Source: Pseudopyrenochaeta lycopersici (Eukaryota; Ascomycota; Dothideomycetes; Pleosporales; Pseudopyrenochaetaceae). From it: a DNA stretch of 64,000 nucleotides. The stretch spans positions 1 through 64,000 of the forward strand of contig NHZP01000097.1 in assembly GCA_003313425.1 (NCBI GenBank), in the 5' to 3' direction. The notes under the pieces are model-generated. The model did no database searches, was not told the origin of the DNA, and saw only the letters and a list, made by a program, of their open reading frames with translations. Positions 1-11,945 of this stretch are shown piece by piece. Numbering within the stretch: position 1 is the stretch's first letter; every line of letters begins with the position of its first letter. A program made the position numbers and the translations under genes.

Positions 1-1174
1 CCAGACAGAAGGCTATCAGAGAGACCTTCTAAGAGGATAACAGGTGCAGCATTAGCAGTTATGCCTGCAGTAAACACTAAAATAGCCGCGACTGTTAATG
101 CTTACATAGTAAAAGGGGCTTTATTAAGGATTAGTAGTCTTAAAGTTAGGGAAAAAGGCGCTAAGTAAAATTATTTACAGAAGATGCGTGTCTAGAAATG
201 AAATAGAGAGATGCTAATAATATAAGTTCTAATTAGGGTAAAAGATGCTTATTTTATATCCTTTTAAGATACCTCCTATAAGGACGAAAATCGTGCCCCT
301 AACATGCTAAGCTGCTTACATCGTTTCAACATGTTAGCTACTAAGCCAGACGCATAAACGATAGCCCTTTAAACCTATCTATTTGTTAGCAAAAATAATT
401 GTATAATAAGGGAGGCTCTTAAAGAAACTCGTAGGGTTTGTTCTTGGCAGGGACGTCGCAACATAGACAACAATAATAACTAGACCCGCATTGCCTTAGC
501 ATGAACAGTACTTCCCTAGCACCTCTAGTGCACGGCCTATTTAGCATAACGCGGCCGAACTTAACACAATTGCGCTAATTAATTACTACACTGAACAGAA
601 GGGGGCATAAACGAAGCAGCTGTATTAGGTAACAGGATTAGCAGCTAAGAAATACCTGTCTAGTCTGTGTAGTGTTTCAAAGCCTTCTAGAAGCTGCTAT
701 AAGTATCTTAGCGCAGCTCGTGCATTTACTCTAACCTCTAACAGTCTATGCGTCTCTACTGCACCTCCCTTAGCGAACTGTTTCAACCGCTGGTTCTCAC
801 TTCCCTAACACAGGCCTAACAGTCGGGATTACTAACATGCTAGTTACTTGGACGTTTAGCTATTCTCGCTATACTGTTTTATTAACAACTAAGGTCTTTA
901 CATAATGCAGCAGGGACGTAGAGAAACGCTAGTGTTAGGTATGCTATCTTTACCTTGTACTGCGCTTTACACTAAGTCTGTATGTAATATACGGCAGCAA
1001 GGTAACAGCTATAAAAAACTAACGCTCTTTCGGCATCTGTCTCTGCTGCATTTCCTTTATCTTTGGATTCGCTGTGCCCCTTTCTCTTTTCTTTCGTCTA
1101 TTCTTACCTACCCAGCCTAAACGTCCTGTCCTCCTATTTATCTATCTATCTCCTCTTACGCCTGCCTACTAAAA
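1..1174. other. RIP-affected non-coding stretch, nothing recognised
   Basis: TA-rich, CA/TG-poor sequence in the style of the RIP-mutated tracts elsewhere in the window. A 71-codon open frame at 905-1120 has no recognisable domain. I see no RNA gene or intact coding region. It is probably repeat-derived, continuous with the degraded DNA to the right. Confidence 0.5.
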
Positions 1175-2150
1175 ATGCACTTTACTTATCGTACAGTTCT
1201 AATAGCTAGCCTTTTACAGTCTGTAAGAGGCATAGCTATAGATAATCTTACTATAGAATTTAACACAGCAGTTGCTAGTAGCGGTGTTAGCATCCCTGTA
1301 GAGCGTAAGTTGCTATCTACGCTGTGCATAGTAACATAACCCTAACACGTAGGCCCCGCAGCTACTATAGATCCTACTATAGCTGTAAGGATAGGCACAG
1401 AGCAGAGGCTTCCTAGCTCCTACACGCTCCTTCTAGTTGATAAGGCCAGATGTAAATACATCCTCTCTGTCTCTTTACTCTATGCAGTCAGGTTAGTGTC
1501 CTCCTATTAGCTTACGTTTCTCGCGGGCAAGATAGTATACGAGCTTATTAACCCAAAAAAGCTCTCCTCGCAGGCACCTTATACTATAGAATTACTAACT
1601 AGTAACCTGCCTCTACTAGATAGCTCTACACAGCTTCTTCTAAACATAACAGATAGCTAACCTAAGGACCCAGCAGCGTTGTTTGTGGAGCCGTAGGCTA
1701 GCCTACACACCGTTGCAGGGAACGTGTATAATGCACTAAGTAAACAGGAGGTAAAAAGAAGCCTGGAACGATCAAAAAGCAAGAGACCTACTAGGACTAG
1801 GTCTGAGAAAGCGCGCAAAACTTAGGAGGCTAGGCCTAAGTTAACGAGGCTGGCTATGAATATTACTGTAAACTTTGACAGCGAGAATAAGAACGAGAAT
1901 AAGAACTACGGCGAGTTACTACATAGCACACCTCTTATCTAGCTTTTTACAGCTCTTACCGTGTTAGTAGCTATTTAAATTACACAGCGTAGTCTTACAA
2001 GCATATTGTAGATAATCTTCCTTATATAGTCTTTCGCTCAAGACTAGACCCAAAGACTGTATTAGTTCGCAGACGCTTCTACTTAAATATCCTGCCTATA
2101 GACTTTAACAGTTAGTAGCGGAATAACGACAGTATCTCGCATTTAGGCAA
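1175..2150 (+). pseudogene. RIP-degraded frame with signal-peptide-like start, unknown function
   Basis: From the ATG at 1175 one reading frame can be followed for about 1 kb with roughly 16 interruptions. All are TAA or TAG, and their density increases after about 1,930. This is what RIP does to CAA/CAG/TGG codons. The first 20 residues (MHFTYRTVLIASLLQSVRGI) look like a secretion signal. The body reads as ordinary protein, including a Lys/Arg-rich stretch near 1,750-1,860 and an Asn/Glu/Lys-rich stretch near 1,870-1,910. I do not recognise a family. It may be a host gene carried in a duplicated block or a transposon gene. The end is uncertain because the frame fades after about 2,150. Confidence 0.35.
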
Positions 2151-4799
2151 GGTTTTTTTGGTTAGACGTGGTCCCGGCCACTTAAGAGCCCGTCCTAAAA
2201 ACTTAGCTCTTAATAACAGCTACCTATAAGCTTTTTTTTTGCGTCTGCTGTTAGGGTTAGCTCGTCTTAGCTGCTGCGGCTTAAGGGATGGAACCTTTGT
2301 CGTAGATGTTACTAATCTACTACCGCCCCCTATGCGCAGACTAAGAACTATGTAAATATTCCTTTAAGGCCTCTACTTAATAGTTGCACGCTATAGGTTC
2401 TGCCCTCTATCCAACAACGCTACTCTAGGTCTTTGAACGATGGCTAATCCGCATTATCTCCTCCCTTAGTTCGCTAGCTACTACGATCGCTCAGAACTCC
2501 GCTTTCTCTCAGCCTAAGATAGTCAAGCATCTGGTGCACTTGCGCTTTTGTGTAAGCAACCTGCAGTCAGCGGCTTTTATTTCTGCGAAGGACGCCTACT
2601 TCTCTGAATGTCTGGCAGAGGCGGCGCTTGTAGTGTTCGTTGATGGACCGGTTGGTGCAGTCGTCTACTCTGAAGTAAGCACATTGATTGGAAACCTAGC
2701 AGTAGCCAGTTGATATAGCTCAGCCTGCTCGTGAACGGAGTCTACATCTTTCACCTCTACTCGTTACTTCTTCCTTCCCTTAACAGCTGTTTTATCGCCT
2801 TTGCGTTTTATAGGAGCGGTTTTTATATAATAGAGCCTAGGAAAATAGCTTCTTATAGAATAGGCACGCTATAGAGTAGTAGGTAGGAAGGCTATATAAA
2901 GTTTTAAAGTTCGTAAAGCTACGTTGTTTGCACAGGCATCTTGCCCCTAGGGGCAGGCATTACTTCCTACGCTTGTTAACCCCCCTAGGGTCTTGCCTCT
3001 AGAGGCTAACTTAATTCTTGCCCCTAGGGGCAACCTAATATAACCCTAAAGGTACAGTTTAGGTACATAGTATAATACTGCAGGGGATACGTGTTAAGAT
3101 TAACGACTGCAGTACCATGCTGCTTATAGACTAAGACGCCAAAGTCTTTAAGAAAGCATTATTAAGTAGTTCTAAGCCTTTGTCTACCTGTCTAAAAGTT
3201 AAGGATGCGTATTCTATACGAGTAGTAATAGAATTATAATAACATCGCGTAATGTAAGTAACTGTATATTTTAATTAATGTCTTCGCTCCTTCTTGTAAC
3301 AGTACATTTTTAAGGGTACTTATTAGAAGAACTAGGGCTGATATGCTGCAGCATTATTGTACTCTAGCTACTTAGTAGAGATCTAGTGTTATTATAATAA
3401 CTCTAAAAGTACTCTAAAATCTTAGTACTCTAAGCGTGCCTTTTATAGCATTTGCGTCCATACCTAAAGCTGTCGCAGCATCTTAGTACCTTTAACGTTA
3501 GCAACAACTAACTTCCTATATAGCTACATGGGCACGTTAACATTATCCAGGTCACAGTACTCCTCCTTACCCTCCTCTTCTATCATTATTAATAAGTTAA
3601 AGGCGTACCTTGTATTAGTACATTAGTATAGCCTAATAACTGTATTGTATACTAAGCGCCCGTATTAATAACGTTCTAGAGGTTACTCTCTCTAGACTCT
3701 GTCGCTTAATTTTGCCTACCTGTTACAAATTTCTTAAGGCACAGCGCACCTCGCACAACCACCTTTTGCTTTAAAACCTTTAAGAAAGATAGCTTCGCCC
3801 ATACAGATTAACTGCTGTGTTAATCCCCCGCGCCTACAGTTGCTTAAACTGTAATTGATCTTAGTATCTTTAAGCCCGCGTCTAGCACAGAATCCACATT
3901 TTCCTATCTACTACTTTAACGTGTTATGCTAGCCTTATACTTTATCGTCGTTGTCCCAGCCGTAACTACATAGTAGTAGGGAGATTACGCTTAAATTAGG
4001 GCTCTTTGTTGCTAATAGCTAGGATCATCTAAAGTTGAAAGTACTTATAAGTATTTTAAACACGAAAAGAAGCCTTAAGACTGTACTGCTACCCAGAGAG
4101 ACGCGTTGCCAGAACCAGAACTCTACCTAATTCTTCGCCATAATATCTACTCTGTTCTCCTCACTAAGTCTTTCTATTAAAAAGGCTCCTAGGATATGTT
4201 CATTATAAGTATAAAGTGCAGTAATAGTCCTCTTTACTACCAGCTTTATTTAGCATTTCCTATCCCTGTTAAGTAACTTCTCCGCCTGCTCTCTCTAATA
4301 ACTTCTTTCGGCCTCGTACTTGGCGTTACCTAGCCAGACGCCTGTAATAATATCTGCACACACAAATTCAGTTATAGAGCATAAATCGCACTAGCTAGCA
4401 CCCCTTAAGCGCTGTGGAAGCTTAAGCGCTTAAAGCTAATTAAAAATTTATTAAGCTCTTGCGGAGCTACAGTAATAGTTATAGTGCTTAAGTAGGTAAT
4501 CAGGCTCTATCTTCCTACTGTCTGCGTAACAAAGCTAGCAGCTAACGTTTCTCTAGCGTATAAACTCTTTATCTATACTATGCAGCTAGTAGCAGGAATT
4601 AAAGTATCTGTTAAGTTCTGCTTCTTCGCTCGTAATATAGGCTAAAATCTTTTTCCTCTCCTTAATTACTCTGTCGCGCTTAAAGTAACTTAGGCGACTA
4701 AAGATAGGTATATAACCTAGCTATGCTTGTTTTAGTGTACTTTTGTAAAAGGTAACTTTAACTTCCTTCGCCTACAGGCCTTAGCTGATCTTATGTGGC
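2151..4799. other. RIP-degraded repeat DNA with a palindrome cluster
   Basis: No continuous frame that I can assign. Minus-strand fragments around 2,560-2,700 and 4,100-4,400 read as protein-like pieces broken by TAG/TAA, so this may be the 3' part of the relic at 4,800-7,800 or a separate element. Three short perfect palindromes occur in under 100 bp: TTGCCCCTAGGGGCA at 2941-2955, GCCTCTAGAGGC near 2995-3006, and TTGCCCCTAGGGGCAA near 3018-3033. Confidence 0.4.
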
Positions 4800-7700
4800 A
4801 TAGGCTTAAGGAGGGCTTACTTATTTAGTGGGGATGAATCTATGCCCGTTCGCTAAGTAGTATAACGCTGTTTTGGAGAACTATCGCTAGAAGAAGACGC
4901 TACCTTACGCTTTTAACCTTTAATTATCTTAATACAGGCGTTATAAGCTGCTGGTTCTAGCTGCAGAAACTTATGCTACTTATTTAATGCCTATTTATAA
5001 ATATTAAGCAGCGCAGGTTGAAGCGTATCCAGGAATGCACCGTTAATTCTATATAACATACCTCTTTGCAGTAGTCTGTGCCTACTCTGCCATGCATATA
5101 CTATATTTAGATCTGCCTTTGTGCTTCAGTTATTATGCCTGTTAAAAGGTTCTAATATGTGTTAAATATGTTTATTAGTTACTGTAATTACTAGCTATTA
5201 ATATGTCCTAACGCTTAATTAGAAACCTACAGTGCTCGTAGTTTAACGCTTAAGTACCTTTGTAAGCACTGACGTCTTTAATAGCTCTTTTAGAACAGTT
5301 AGTAATAAAAAGAGAAGCGTGCTATTAATGTCCCCTGCGTAGAACTCTTAATAGAGCATGCATACAAATAGCTAAATGAACACAAGATAATAGTAGAGAA
5401 GCTGACTAACTTTATCTAGTATAAATCTTACTACGTAGAACTTATAATTAGTTAAGCGCTAGGACTTAGCGTGCCTAAAGATTAGCGCTATCTTACGTGA
5501 ATATACACATACACTATAAGATGTTGAAGATCTATTACAGTGCTCAAGCGCTGACAGTTCTGTTCCCCTTAGAGCCTGTCCTCCTAGCAAATACAGTAAT
5601 AATATTATTAGCTTAGTTATTTAACTGTATAGCTCTAGGTACTAGCGGACTGCTTAGTCGTCCCAGTTATCATTAGCTAGCAGTCTATTAACCGTCGCTA
5701 AGGAAGCCCTGTAAGATAGCTCTAGGTATAATTCTAAGAGGCTATTCGCACTGTCAGTCACGAAGGAATAGCTAGCAGAAGTATTAGTAAGATAGTCACG
5801 AATACTACCTAGATTGATTGGCGGACTCTAACTATACATAAGTTTACTATATACTGCTAAAGTGTCCTAAATAGAGTTGTAGCTGATCTAACAGAACTTT
5901 GCTATAGAAAGGCTATGTTTTTCCTAAGAGATAACCTAGCTGTCTTAGCTCTAAGTTACGCGGAATAAGAGCCCTTCTAAGTAACTGCTTACCCTCCTGT
6001 AATTGTGTAGGCTAAGAAGCTTATTTATTAGTGTTAGCGATCTTAGGTATAAATATTTTCTACAGGCCTAATTAAGGAGCTCTACTTGTCTATAGCGTAG
6101 TCTAACGCTCTAACCTAGGCTAACATAAGCAAACTAAGGAAGAGTAGCTTTAAGGATAATTATTCAAACGTAATAGATTATAGCAGATAATTTTAACGTA
6201 TAATTCCCCGCGCGTTCGAATGTAGAGCCACCTTAAGTTAAGCTAAGAACACCGCTGGAGTATATCAGAAGGGTAGAGGACAGCGTGCTATCCTTATATT
6301 CCTCTATTAATAGAAAATATATAAAGCAGAAGAGCATATCTTCTAGTAGGCTACTCTATGTCGCCTCCTTTTTTTTAAAAGGTTAAGGAGTTTCATAATC
6401 CCTTCTTAAATCTAGAGCACTTACAGCGTAGGCTATACTAGTAGACTAGCGGCGCTTTATATACTTAGCCCAAGAAAGAGCTTCTCTACTATTCCTTTTT
6501 AAGAAACTATAACTTTTAGAAGGCTCCTTAAATTCTGATATAGTTATTAGTAGACTTTCTGCTAATTCAAACTCTTCCTTACTATCGTCTGTAATAACAG
6601 AGGCAGACTCGTCGCTCTTATCTTCTAAAATTAATTCCCAGGTTTCTAAGTTTAGAGGGCCTAATTTTAATTAGTATGCGCGCGGCTCTACCTCCTTCGT
6701 CTTTATCTCGGGCATAAGGGACCATGCCTAGTCAAACCACAGTTAGTGCAGCAACTCATCTTACTCTTTAGTAAGAGACCTACGTAGAAGGTTTTATCGT
6801 GCGCACTTGTCCAGCCTCTAGAAGCGTACACAGAAACAGAAAACTATCTTAAAGATCCTTCTATATCTTTAGGTAGTTACCTTACGACTAACTAACTTAA
6901 AAGGCGCCTTATACGTGCGATCAGGGTATAAACTATAAAGCAGACACTAGATTAAAACATCAGTATAGCGGACTGTGTCTTCATATTAATCAAAGACTTA
7001 GTCTAGCGCTGCGACTAGAAGGCTTAGTCTATACTTATCTTCCTTGCAGCTGTATAGGTCTACGCCTCCGTAGAGTCTAAGGTGCAGATTCTGCACCGTA
7101 ACAACAGGGATCTGCGCGAGCTGCACAAGGAGCCTGCGCTCTGCACCAGCAAAGGTTTCCGCCTATCCAGTGCGTCGCATCTAGTTCGTGTTCAAAGCTA
7201 TGTCGCAACCGCCAAGGTTATTAGTTATATTCGTTCGACGACGATTTATGCGTTTAAGTTCTTTAAGATGTAGCTGTTTAAGGCGCTGCAGGCGCGGTGC
7301 AGAGGTCTGTTGCAAGCTGCTGTCGACGACAGAACTGCGAGTAGCAGATGTACAATCCTGTTTCACAATCTAATAACCGTACGCCCTATTATAGTCCTAG
7401 CTTTAGAGCATCAGGCCTCAGCTAACATGATCATGGAGCTATATCAAGGACTTGCGCTTTACGCCGTGCTTAGCAGATAAATAGCGACCTATAAGGTTAA
7501 TGCTCGTCGTCTTATAGCTATAATGCTTACACGTATTTCTAAGGTAATTAGTAAGATAGGGATAAGGCGGAGAGTAGTCTAGTCGCAGGCGGAGCTCTCT
7601 TAGGCCTAGGATGTTGTACAGTTTAAGAAGTTCGCGTAGCTGCTTCGTTATATACCTAGAATAGTTGTGTTTTTTAACCACATAATCAGCGATAGACTTA

Positions 7701-7800
7701 CTAGTGCTATGCAGAGTAAATTTACACAGGCGACAGATAATAACTGGCTCAGGCTCGTTGACGTGGAGATTAAGCTGCTTAAGGAGCTCTCTTAATCCGA
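4800..7800 (-). pseudogene. RIP-degraded OrsD/DUF3505-type zinc-finger protein, related to RecQ-linked helicases
   Basis: Read on the minus strand, one frame runs about 1,000 codons with stops almost only where W/Q/R would fit. Near 7,740 and 7,560-7,510 are two C-x2-C ... H type fingers (CRLCKFTL followed by a distal H; CKHYSYKT followed by SAKH), as in the OrsD/DUF3505 family. Near 5,580-5,550 is the block LLYLLGGQALRGTEL. It corresponds to the GGQLARGPELL block of the larger relic at 10,080-14,759, so the two are diverged members of one family. A further block near 5,040 (GAFLDTLQPALLNIY) fits the linker before the helicase in such proteins. No Walker A or DEAH motif is visible. The family is known from memory as subtelomere-associated in fungi; the assignment is by motif, not by search. 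Confidence 0.55.
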
Positions 7801-8049
7801 GTTAAGCCGTTATAGCAGCTCTACGGCTAGTAAGAAGTACAAGGAGTACGCAGTAAGATAGAGCTAATCAGTAAGCTGTAGTAGTTGGGGAGAAGGATGT
7901 TCGTAATAAGTTAGCAAGCAAAAGCGCGTTGACGCGTAACATGTGTGCGCGTAGAGAGGTCGCATAAGATGCGAGGGGGTTTGGCTGGAAGAGGCAATGA
8001 CTTCCCGAAAGGGTTTAGTTTAGGAGAGGGGGGCATTCCCTAGCGGCAT
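7801..8049. other. short unassigned spacer
   Basis: GC-richer spacer between the OrsD-type relic and the G-depleted tract. It contains GCGTTGACGCGTAAC-like CG-rich sequence and no gene I can support. Confidence 0.4.
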
Positions 8050-10040
8050 ACCTGAGTAGTAAATCCCTACTATCTTTCCCTCTTAAAACTATATCCTATC
8101 GCTTTACTTTCCTCTTTCTTACTCTTACAAAAGCAGTTACTAAATCCCTACTATCTTTCTCTCTCTATACTATATTATATTACTTTACTCTCCTAACTCT
8201 TACCCCTATAAAACTAGTTAGCGAATCCCTACTATTTATCTCCCTTAATACTTTATATAATTACTTTACTCTTCTTTTTCTTTTCTCTATAATACTACTT
8301 ACTAAAACCTTACTATTTATCTACCTCTATACTATTACTTCTATACTATTACTTTGTTTTCTTAACTCTTAACTCTATAAAACTATAAACTAAAACTCTA
8401 CTATCTATCTCCTTCTATACTATATTAAATTACTAATCTCTTTTTTAACTAACTAAAACTATAAACTATATACCTACTATCTTTCTACTCTTATACTATA
8501 TTCTATTACTTTCCTTTTTTTAACCTTAATAACATAAAACTACTTTCTACCTACTACTATCTACTTATACTAACTTTAAATAATATTTCTTAATAAATTT
8601 AAAACTATTTCTACTGTCCTATTTTCTTAAAATACTAAATCTTAATTTTACTACTTCTACTATACTACCTACTCTATTACTTATAACTTACTATTCTTCT
8701 CTACTATATTATATTACTTTACTTTTATTTTTTTTATAATACTATTTACTACTTAGTCTTTAACTACTTACTACTTACTTTTATTATTCTTATTAACTTT
8801 AAAACTATTCCTACTATTTTATTCTTATTAAATTCTAAACTTTTATAATATTGCTTCTACTATACTATCTACTCTATTACTTATAATAACTCTATATACT
8901 ATACTCTTTTATATTATTATACTATCTTTTTTTTTTCTAAGTAACACTACTTACTTACTATCTATTCTTCTTTAACCTCTATTTTATTACTTTCTACTTT
9001 TTAACTTATCTTTTATTACTTTACTCTTTTTAACCTCTTTCTTTTAATTATAATTACTTATTATTTACTCGTCTTTATACTATGTTTTAATTATTTTACT
9101 TTCCTCTTCTTTTTTCCTATTAATACTACTAACCTATTATTTACTTTTACTTCTTTTACTACTACTTTATCTACTTTTATTTTACCTACTTACTTATTAA
9201 CTACTTTACCTACTACTTTCCTATCTACTACTTTATCTACTATATTACCTACTACTATATTATCTACTCTTTTACTTACTACTACTTTAGCTATAATTTA
9301 ACTTACTATCTTATTTTCTACTATCTTACTTCCTACTATCTTATATACTACTATTTTATCTTCTACTTTACTTACTTCTGCTTTACTTACTATAACTTTA
9401 CTTACTATATTCTTCTTTACTACTATTTTATTTACTTTACTTTAAAAACTATTCTTTACTATAATATTATTAATTATTAAGTCTAATACTTTTCTTCTTC
9501 TTTTCTTTTTATCTTTTAACTATTATATTTTAATAACCGTTTATTATACTACTAGAAAAGTTATACTACTATAAAAGTTATACTACTATATTTCTAGAAT
9601 AGTTTTATATACTATAGCTTCTTACTGTTATTATTTATATAGTATTTTCTACTAAAACTTATATATAAACTTAATTTTTCTAAAAATTAACCTAATTATA
9701 GCTATTCTATATATTATTTAAAGTAGCTAGCTATTCTTAACTTTCTTTCTAATATCTTATATTAAATTACTTTACTCTCTTTCTTCTTTTTCTTATTAAA
9801 TACAGCTATCTATTATTTACTCTCTTTCTAATATCTTATATTAAATTACTTTACTTTCTTCTTCTTTTTTCTTATTTAAACTAGTTAACTATTCTTTTAT
9901 AAATACTATATAAATTATATCTATTTCTTTCTTTCCTCTTCTAAGATACTATATATAATACTAGCTACTCCTTTACTAGTAATATGCTTAAAAATCCGCC
10001 TATCTTAATATACCTCTCCTATCTATCTACCTAGCTCCTC
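8050..10040. repeat. G-depleted, CTA/ACT-rich degenerate repeat tract (about 2 kb)
   Basis: On the plus strand guanine nearly disappears. Many 60-base lines between about 8,280 and 9,540 contain no G and most others have one, while C, T and A remain common. Imperfectly repeated phrases recur roughly every 60-90 bases, such as CTACTATCTTTCT followed by ATACTATATTATATTACTTTACT. C remains abundant while G is lost, so this is a strand asymmetry, not simple AT-richness. It lies between two telomere-linked-helicase-like relics. It could be a decayed C-rich minisatellite or subtelomeric repeat. No coding frame is present. Confidence 0.7.
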
Positions 10041-10973
10041 CTTACTATCTACCTGCCCTTAATATCCTACCTCCCAAAGCCTACTATCTTGAATTCCTCT
10101 ACCTACCTCTAGCTTTACTTTTGCCTCTGCTGCTACTCGTAGCCTATATAGTACTGCTATCGCTACGTTCGGCTATGCACAATCTGCCTGCCTACTACTC
10201 TGCTTACTGCTCTGCTTGCTGCTCTGCTTACTACCCTGCGTTCTGCCGCAGAGATACTCTATTATCCTACACTTCCAGCACGTTTAAACCTCCTTTTTAT
10301 ACCTTACCCTACTCCGCAGCTCCTCTATATCCTGCAACCCCTCCTGCCTAAGCCGCGGACACTGCCACAGACTATGTACTGCCGCCTCGCGCTCTCTCTG
10401 CTCGAGCTCCTGCTCGGCCTGCTGCTTGGCCTGCTGCTTGGCCTGCTGCTCGGCCTGCTGCTCGGCCTACTGCTCAGTCTGCAGCTTGGTCTGCTGCTCG
10501 GCCTGCCGCTTAGCTTGCTGCTCAGCTTGCTGCTTAGTCTGTTGCTCTGCCTCTTCCTCCTCTTGCTGCCCTGCCTCATACTCCTCCTCCTCTTCCTCCT
10601 GCTGTACTGCCACCTTGCCCTCCTCCCTCCTGAATACTTCATGCAACATACCCCAGCAGTATGGACACGTCGTCTGTGATAGCTCATCGAGCTTCGCCCG
10701 TACTACCTGCTCCTGCCTCGCCTGTACCTGCTCCTCGTCCTGCCACTGTTTCTGCCCTCTATACTCCTGCTCCTCACAGTTATCGCAGAACGCTATCTCT
10801 GCGCCTTCTGCTGCGCCGTCTGCTGCGCCGTCTACTCCTGTATTTGCTCTTGCCTGTAGCTGTCTGCAAGATAATTGCCTGCCGTCTATATACCAACTTA
10901 TTACTGCTCTTCAACAACCTACTGTGCTAATAAACGCGTCCATCACCTCGCTATCGTTCATCGGTTGCTGCTC

Positions 10974-11066
10974 CTCTGCCTCTGCCTCTGCCTCTGCCTC
11001 TGCCTCTGCCTCTGCCTCTGCCTCTGCCTCTGCCTCTGCCTCTGCCTCTGCCTCTGCCTCTGCCTC
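10974..11066. repeat. hexamer microsatellite (about 15 x GCCTCT)
   Basis: About fifteen uninterrupted copies of a 6-bp unit. In the minus-strand helicase frame it encodes an (Ala-Glu)n tract directly after the motif VI region. It is uninterrupted in both frames, so it probably expanded after or independently of RIP. Confidence 0.85.
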
Positions 11067-11739
11067 AGCTTTCTGCCACTGCTGTCCTTGCACCACTAGA
11101 ATCACTGCCTTGCCTGCCCCTCGCGCTCGCCCGCTCTCCTGCACAAAATCAACCATCCCCTACGGCCTCTCTACATGCAGCGTGAAGAGCACCTGCGCGA
11201 TATCTACTCCTACTCCAAGCGCTGACGTGCACGTGATTAGCCCTCCTGACTGTCTCTACCTCTCTAGTACCTCTGCACGCTCGGGCATGCCTGCGTGGTA
11301 CGCTACGCAGCCTAGCCGCCCTGCTAGCTGCTCACACAGCGCCTTGCTGCGACAGTACACAACCCCTTTCGCTCTTGCTACCTCTCGTCCTCCTGCTACC
11401 TCTGCTACCTGCGCGCTACTAAGCAACCTTGCCTTGTCCATCAGCCTGCGCGCGAGCTCTACAGCCGTCTCCTGCAGCTCTACCTTACGCCTGCAGCGTA
11501 CTACTGTATACTGCGTCCTACGTCGCTGCGTTGTCTCTGCGCGGATAATTGTTACTCCGCGCATTAACATTACCTCCTATAGCTGCCTCTCCTGCGACGG
11601 CGGCAACGTAGCTGTAAGTAGTACCTACTGGCACAGTAGCAGCCGAAGATCCTTTAGCCTGTGCAGCTTTATCCGCCACAAGTCTGCTGTAATAACAACA
11701 TGCGACTTATTAACTACTGCCTTTAATTCTGCCTCAGTT

Positions 11740-11945
11740 GCCACCGTTGCCACTGCTGGAACTGCTAAAACTGCTGAAACTGCTCAAACTGCTAGAATTA
11801 CTAGAATTGCTGGAACTGCTGCATCTGCTGCGTCTGCTGGAACTGCTGCGTCTGGAACTGCTGCGTCTGCTGGAACTGCTGCGTCTGCTGGAACTACTGC
11901 GTCTGCTAGAACTGCTGCGTCTGCTGCCTCTTCTGCGGCTCGTCT
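11740..11945. repeat. degenerate GCTGCGTCTGCTGGAACT-type minisatellite
   Basis: Repeated 15- to 18-bp units rich in CTGCTGGAACTGCTGCGT. On the minus strand they read as Ala/Val/Pro/Asp-rich repeats. They sit in the interval where helicase motifs I and II would be expected, just before the motif III block at about 11,605. Confidence 0.7.
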
